From Hohaiivirga sp031546825 (lineage in GTDB: Bacteria; Pseudomonadota; Alphaproteobacteria; Rhizobiales; Beijerinckiaceae): a DNA stretch of 64,000 nucleotides. Shown piece by piece: positions 60,894-64,000 of this stretch. The position numbers and the translations under genes are program-made. How positions within the stretch are numbered: the first letter of the stretch is position 1; every line of letters starts with the position of its first letter. The stretch is taken from contig JAVBJU010000001.1 of the NCBI GenBank assembly GCA_031546825.1, positions 62,001-126,000 of the forward strand, written 5' to 3'. Below the pieces are notes generated by a model, which was not told where the DNA came from, made no database searches, and was given only the letters and a program-made list of their open reading frames with translations.

Positions 60894-61637
60894 TTATCGT
60901 GCCATGATTTCCTTCACCATGCGCAACAGAACCGCAACGTCGCCGGGGCGTGTATCACCCGAAGCCTTGTCGATGATCGAACTGTATACGTGCGGGATGA
61001 TCTTGGAAACGCCTGCATCAACGGCAATTCGCAATATCTCGGAAAAGTTTTCGAGATCAATGCCACCGGTCGGCTCCAGCCAGAAGCCCATGCGGGCACA
61101 GGCTTCGGCCACGGCCTGATATTCCTCACGGGCAGAAAGACCGCCCATGGGGAAATACTTCAGCGAAGAGCCGCCCATATCCTGTAACATGGCAATGGCA
61201 GTATCGACCGGCACGATGGCGTCGGCGCATTTTGAGCTGCGGGGGCCAGTGGAAATCTTCACGAAACCCGGTTTACCGCAGGGCGAGACCAGCCCGTTGA
61301 CCACGCTGTCGTTCTGTCCGAGCAGGGCGCGGCTTGGGCCGACCCCAGTGAAAACCTGATTGACATGCTGCGGCTGCAGCGCACCCGAAATGGCGGAAAC
61401 CATGTCCGACTGCTTCGGATCACCCGCGCCAAGTCCAACCGACACAGCGTTTTCAATGAGTTTGGCATATTCGCGCATGTCGGCAAGCGCCGTGGCAACA
61501 TCGGGGTAGTTCTTGGAGAGAACCCCAACCAGCACATGACCTTCGGCGGCTTCGTAGATATCAACCGCGTTCTGGCGAGATCCGGCCAAAACATTCAGAC
61601 AAACGCGGTCGGCGTAGAATTTCGGGAGCAGTTTCAT
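60894..61637 (-). CDS. dgaF: KDPG aldolase-like protein (DgaF family)
   Basis: A 247-residue aldolase of the DgaF family, which cleaves 2-keto-3-deoxygluconate 6-phosphate (from D-glucosaminate 6-phosphate via the ammonia lyase) to pyruvate and glyceraldehyde 3-phosphate. Markers: ADRVCLNVLAGSRQNAVDIY at the start, FTGVGPSRALLGQND (~90), PGFVKISTGPRSSKCADAIV (~122, with a lysine), and PTGGIDLENFSEILRIAVDA (~195). It follows the dgaE-like gene by 11 bases. Assignment rests on this gene order plus family blocks. Confidence 0.85.
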   Translation of the reverse strand: MKLLPKFYADRVCLNVLAGSRQNAVDIYEAAEGHVLVGVLSKNYPDVATALADMREYAKLIENAVSVGLGAGDPKQSDMVSAISGALQPQHVNQVFTGVGPSRALLGQNDSVVNGLVSPCGKPGFVKISTGPRSSKCADAIVPVDTAIAMLQDMGGSSLKYFPMGGLSAREEYQAVAEACARMGFWLEPTGGIDLENFSEILRIAVDAGVSKIIPHVYSSIIDKASGDTRPGDVAVLLRMVKEIMAR

Positions 61638-61648
61638 GACAAATTTCC

Positions 61649-62755
61649 TCAGGCGAGAGCGGCGCGGATGGCGCTGGCGATGATTTTGAGCTGGTCAGCG
61701 TTGACGCTGCGCACGTCCACCCCGAGCCGGCCTTCGTTGATGCCATGCTCACGGAAATAGATGGCGGTTGGGCCTTTGCGGATGGTTGCGACGATGTCGC
61801 GGGCGGTGCGCTTGAGCTTCTTTTCATCGAAAACAATCTCACCCCGGGCAATGTCGCGCCCTGCGCTATCCCAGGAAACGCGCGTGGAAACGCCGTCAAT
61901 CCCAGCCAGATCCTTAAAGAACGGCTCCAGACGCTCGACCATCGATGCGCCGGTTTCCGTCTTGCGGTTGAGATAACCTTCGATGGCGGTGGCGAGGCCG
62001 ATGATGCCCTCTTTCCCAACCTTCATGGCGCGGCCGATGCCTTTGGATTGCTGGCGCACGAGGTCAACGTATTGCTTACGACCGATTACAAGGCCGCTGG
62101 TCGGGCCTTCGATGGCCTTGGCACCGCTATAGATCACGATGTCGGCACCGGCTTCGTAGTAGCAGCGCAGGTCTTCCTCTGCGGCGGCGTCGATGATCAG
62201 CGGGACCTTGCATTTCTTGGCCACAGCCACCGCTTCCTCAACCGTCAGCAGGCGTTCCTGGGTGACGTGGTGGGATTTCACGTAGAGGATGGCCGCGGTG
62301 TTCGGGCCAACGGCGGCTTCGAGCTGATCGGCGAAGCACTCATTGCCCCAGCCTGCTTCCACCACCTTACCGCCGCCGAGCCCGACCATGGTGCCGATCG
62401 GGGCACCGAAATTGACGTTATGGCCTTTTGCCATAACGATTTCATTGGGGCCGCGCGCGGGCGTGTCATGCAAGTGATCGCGCACCCACGCGTCCTCACG
62501 CACCACCACAGCAGCCACTGACAGGGCAATTCCGGCCGAGGCGCAAGAGACCACGGTAGCGGCTTCAACGCCCAGAAGCTTTGCAATATAAGCCCCTGTC
62601 TTGGCCACCAGGTCGTCCATTTCGAAGTACTGGCCCATGGCGAAACGGACGGCATCGACCACCTCGGCGGGGGGGGTCGAGACGCCGAGCGCGGTCATGC
62701 GACCGGAGGCGTTGATGACCTGCTTCAGGTTGTAGCGTTCATGAATTGAAGACAT
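61649..62755 (-). CDS. dgaE: PLP-dependent D-glucosaminate-6-phosphate ammonia-lyase-like protein (DgaE family)
   Basis: A 368-residue PLP enzyme of the DgaE/selenocysteine-synthase-like group. The PLP lysine is in IVIYSGAKAIEGPTSGLVIG (~210), and TVVSCASAGIALSVAAVVV (~65) plus VPLIIDAAAEEDLRCYY (~170) are the cofactor-binding blocks. In Salmonella DgaE converts D-glucosaminate 6-phosphate to 2-keto-3-deoxygluconate 6-phosphate and ammonia, exactly upstream of the aldolase, as here. It is followed by the metallohydrolase gene 15 bases upstream (minus strand). Confidence 0.87.
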   Translation of the reverse strand: MSSIHERYNLKQVINASGRMTALGVSTPPAEVVDAVRFAMGQYFEMDDLVAKTGAYIAKLLGVEAATVVSCASAGIALSVAAVVVREDAWVRDHLHDTPARGPNEIVMAKGHNVNFGAPIGTMVGLGGGKVVEAGWGNECFADQLEAAVGPNTAAILYVKSHHVTQERLLTVEEAVAVAKKCKVPLIIDAAAEEDLRCYYEAGADIVIYSGAKAIEGPTSGLVIGRKQYVDLVRQQSKGIGRAMKVGKEGIIGLATAIEGYLNRKTETGASMVERLEPFFKDLAGIDGVSTRVSWDSAGRDIARGEIVFDEKKLKRTARDIVATIRKGPTAIYFREHGINEGRLGVDVRSVNADQLKIIASAIRAALA

Positions 62756-62770
62756 GGCTTTACTTTAATC

Positions 62771-63892
62771 CTATGGGTGCAATGCGTTCTCGGTGAAATA
62801 AACCGTGCCACCGACGATGGCCGCGTGCGACACGAAGTGCCGGTTGACGATTTCGGAGGCGCCCTCGCAATCATCGAGCGCGCGCGGTGCGTCTTCGAAA
62901 CTGAAAATCGTCAGGTCGCCATCTGCGCCGACTGCGAGGCGGCCCTTACCGGTGAGGCTAAACATCTCCGCCGGGTGGGTGGTGACACATTCGATGATGC
63001 CGGGCACATCCATGCCCAGATGCAGGAACTTCGACATCACCGAGGCGAGCGTATGGACCGGTCCGTTGACGCGGTTCTTGTAATAGAGGTCGGTCGAGAT
63101 GCTGTAGGGCAGCACGCCCGCGTCAATCGCCATATGGGCAACAGAAAAGCAGAAACTGGCATTGCCGTGGCCGACATCAAGCTTCATGCCGCGCGCGATC
63201 GCGTCCGCCACCTCGGGCTTGAGCCTGCCGGCCTTATCCATGATCTTGTTGGGCTTGCCGTTGAAGCAATGGGTCAGGATATCGCCCGCACCCATGCGCC
63301 CGACAATCTCGGTCAGGGTCGGCGGCGGATTGCCCACATGCACCATCAGCGGCAGGCCGCCATTGTCGCGTTGAATGGCCTTGGCGCGGTCGAGCGGCGT
63401 GATGCCGTTCTGGCCAATCACGCTGCCGCTCATGCGCGCCTTGATGCCGACGATGAAGCCCTTATGGGCAGCAATGGTTTCGGCGTCGAGCGCGGCGTCG
63501 ATATCGGCGAGATCGGCCAGCTCATGCTGCACCACCATGCCGATGCGCGAGACGTTGAGCAGGGCGTATACATTGGTTTTGGCGTCCGCAACCTGCGCGC
63601 GGAAGCGGGCGATGTCGGCGGCACCGGCGCTGCCTGCATCGACAATCGTGGTCACGCCCGCCGTCACGCCTTGAAGATCAGGTTCGTCGTAATAGATCGG
63701 AGAAGCCGGAAAACAATGAACATGGGCGTCGATCCAACCCGCGCTGACGTAAGCACGCTCTTTCAGATCAATCACCTGCTGCGCGGCCGCGTCGCCGCGC
63801 TTGCCGATGGCGGCGATCTTGCCGTCTTCGAGTGCGATATCGGTTACCGAGCCATTCGCCAACCGGGCGTTTTTAATCAGTAATCCGTACAT
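62771..63892 (-). CDS. Amidohydrolase/deacetylase family metallohydrolase
   Basis: A 373-residue amidohydrolase-superfamily enzyme with the metal blocks GWIDAHVHCFPASP (~58), the carboxylated-lysine region FIVGIKARMSGSVIG (~148), LMVHVGNPPPT (~182), ILTHCFNGKPN (~207) and TDLYYKN (~270, catalytic Asp). It is of the D-aminoacyl / N-acyl deacetylase type usually found beside dgaE and dgaF, and may remove an acyl group from the imported sugar acid or amino acid. First gene of this operon in the window. Confidence 0.87.
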   Translation of the reverse strand: MYGLLIKNARLANGSVTDIALEDGKIAAIGKRGDAAAQQVIDLKERAYVSAGWIDAHVHCFPASPIYYDEPDLQGVTAGVTTIVDAGSAGAADIARFRAQVADAKTNVYALLNVSRIGMVVQHELADLADIDAALDAETIAAHKGFIVGIKARMSGSVIGQNGITPLDRAKAIQRDNGGLPLMVHVGNPPPTLTEIVGRMGAGDILTHCFNGKPNKIMDKAGRLKPEVADAIARGMKLDVGHGNASFCFSVAHMAIDAGVLPYSISTDLYYKNRVNGPVHTLASVMSKFLHLGMDVPGIIECVTTHPAEMFSLTGKGRLAVGADGDLTIFSFEDAPRALDDCEGASEIVNRHFVSHAAIVGGTVYFTENALHP

Positions 63893-63944
63893 GGCATCGT
63901 TTCCTTAAACTGTGGCTGCCCATGCTCGGCGCACGGATAAGCCA

Positions 63945-63984
63945 TAAAAAAGCTCCGGAGCCGGAGAGCCCCCGGCTCCGGAGC
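63945..63984 (-). terminator. Terminator upstream of the metallohydrolase operon
   Basis: A perfect 13-bp stem (GCTCCGGAGCCGG / CCGGCTCCGGAGC), seven-base loop and six T residues on the minus strand. It ends transcription of a gene whose last bases lie near 63990-64000 (probably PTS permease subunits), 52-90 bases before the metallohydrolase start. Partial read-through would let the operon continue. Confidence 0.85.
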
Positions 63985-64000
63985 AGGCGTTTACTTACGC

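Noticed and set aside
62777..63883. 368-codon plus-strand frame opposite the metallohydrolase
   Set aside because: Antisense shadow; the minus-strand frame has intact metal-binding motifs.

Overview
The window looks like a chromosomal segment of an alphaproteobacterium of the order Hyphomicrobiales, closest in style to the Brucellaceae and Phyllobacteriaceae. The reasons are a tandem pair of Omp25/Omp31-type porin-like genes, an RpoH sigma factor, a MucR-like regulator, and the murA / DUF2948 / hisD / UPF0262 / low-molecular-weight phosphatase cluster typical of that order. The genus cannot be fixed from the sequence. Most genes are GC-rich with strong antisense shadow frames; AT-rich patches at about 24.6-26.6 kb, 32.2-32.6 kb and around 30.5 kb stand out as acquired DNA.

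Layout. 0-5 kb: end of a peptide-type ABC permease, HIT protein, KGG stress protein, TerC, L,D-transpeptidase, histone-deacetylase-like hydrolase. 5-14.3 kb: an anaerobic module on the plus strand, with a glutamate-synthase-like FAD/Fe-S oxidoreductase, a 1193-residue pyruvate:ferredoxin oxidoreductase, and a DMSO-reductase-type DmsABC set. 14.4-20.1 kb: a complete minus-strand dipeptide-type ABC transporter. 20.7-24.6 kb: LrgA/LrgB pair, Lrp regulator, sugar-phosphate mutarotase and a MucR-like protein without zinc-binding histidines. 24.6-25.9 kb: AT-rich debris with two paralogous small membrane proteins and a broken reading frame.

25.95-39.6 kb: a 13.6-kb integrative mobilizable element in a tRNA-Arg(CCT) gene. 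It has perfect 49-bp att repeats, a tyrosine integrase next to the tRNA, matching 18-bp candidate arm sites near both ends, an HTH/excisionase-like protein, a replication-initiator-like protein and a relaxase, but no conjugation machinery. Its cargo is a HTH/PIN toxin-antitoxin pair, a metallophosphoesterase, several unrecognised small genes, and a two-gene defence system whose architecture (OLD-family ATPase/TOPRIM nuclease plus UvrD-like helicase) is that of Gabija. Two non-coding stretches of the element are densely hairpinned; one has a second, partial copy elsewhere in the element, suggesting a regulatory or immunity RNA.

39.8-54.9 kb: a 129-bp MITE-like palindrome, ilvD, a nuclease-like protein, an M48 lipoprotein protease, rpoH, the two porin-like genes, a phosphoesterase/kinase-USP pair, an MFS carrier, and the hisD cluster. 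55-64 kb: murA, then an HPr-Enzyme I fusion convergent with a minus-strand catabolic operon (metallohydrolase, DgaE-like ammonia lyase, DgaF-like aldolase, PRD/EIIA regulator). Together these point to PTS-driven use of an amino-sugar acid such as D-glucosaminate; the permease subunits probably lie just beyond the right edge.
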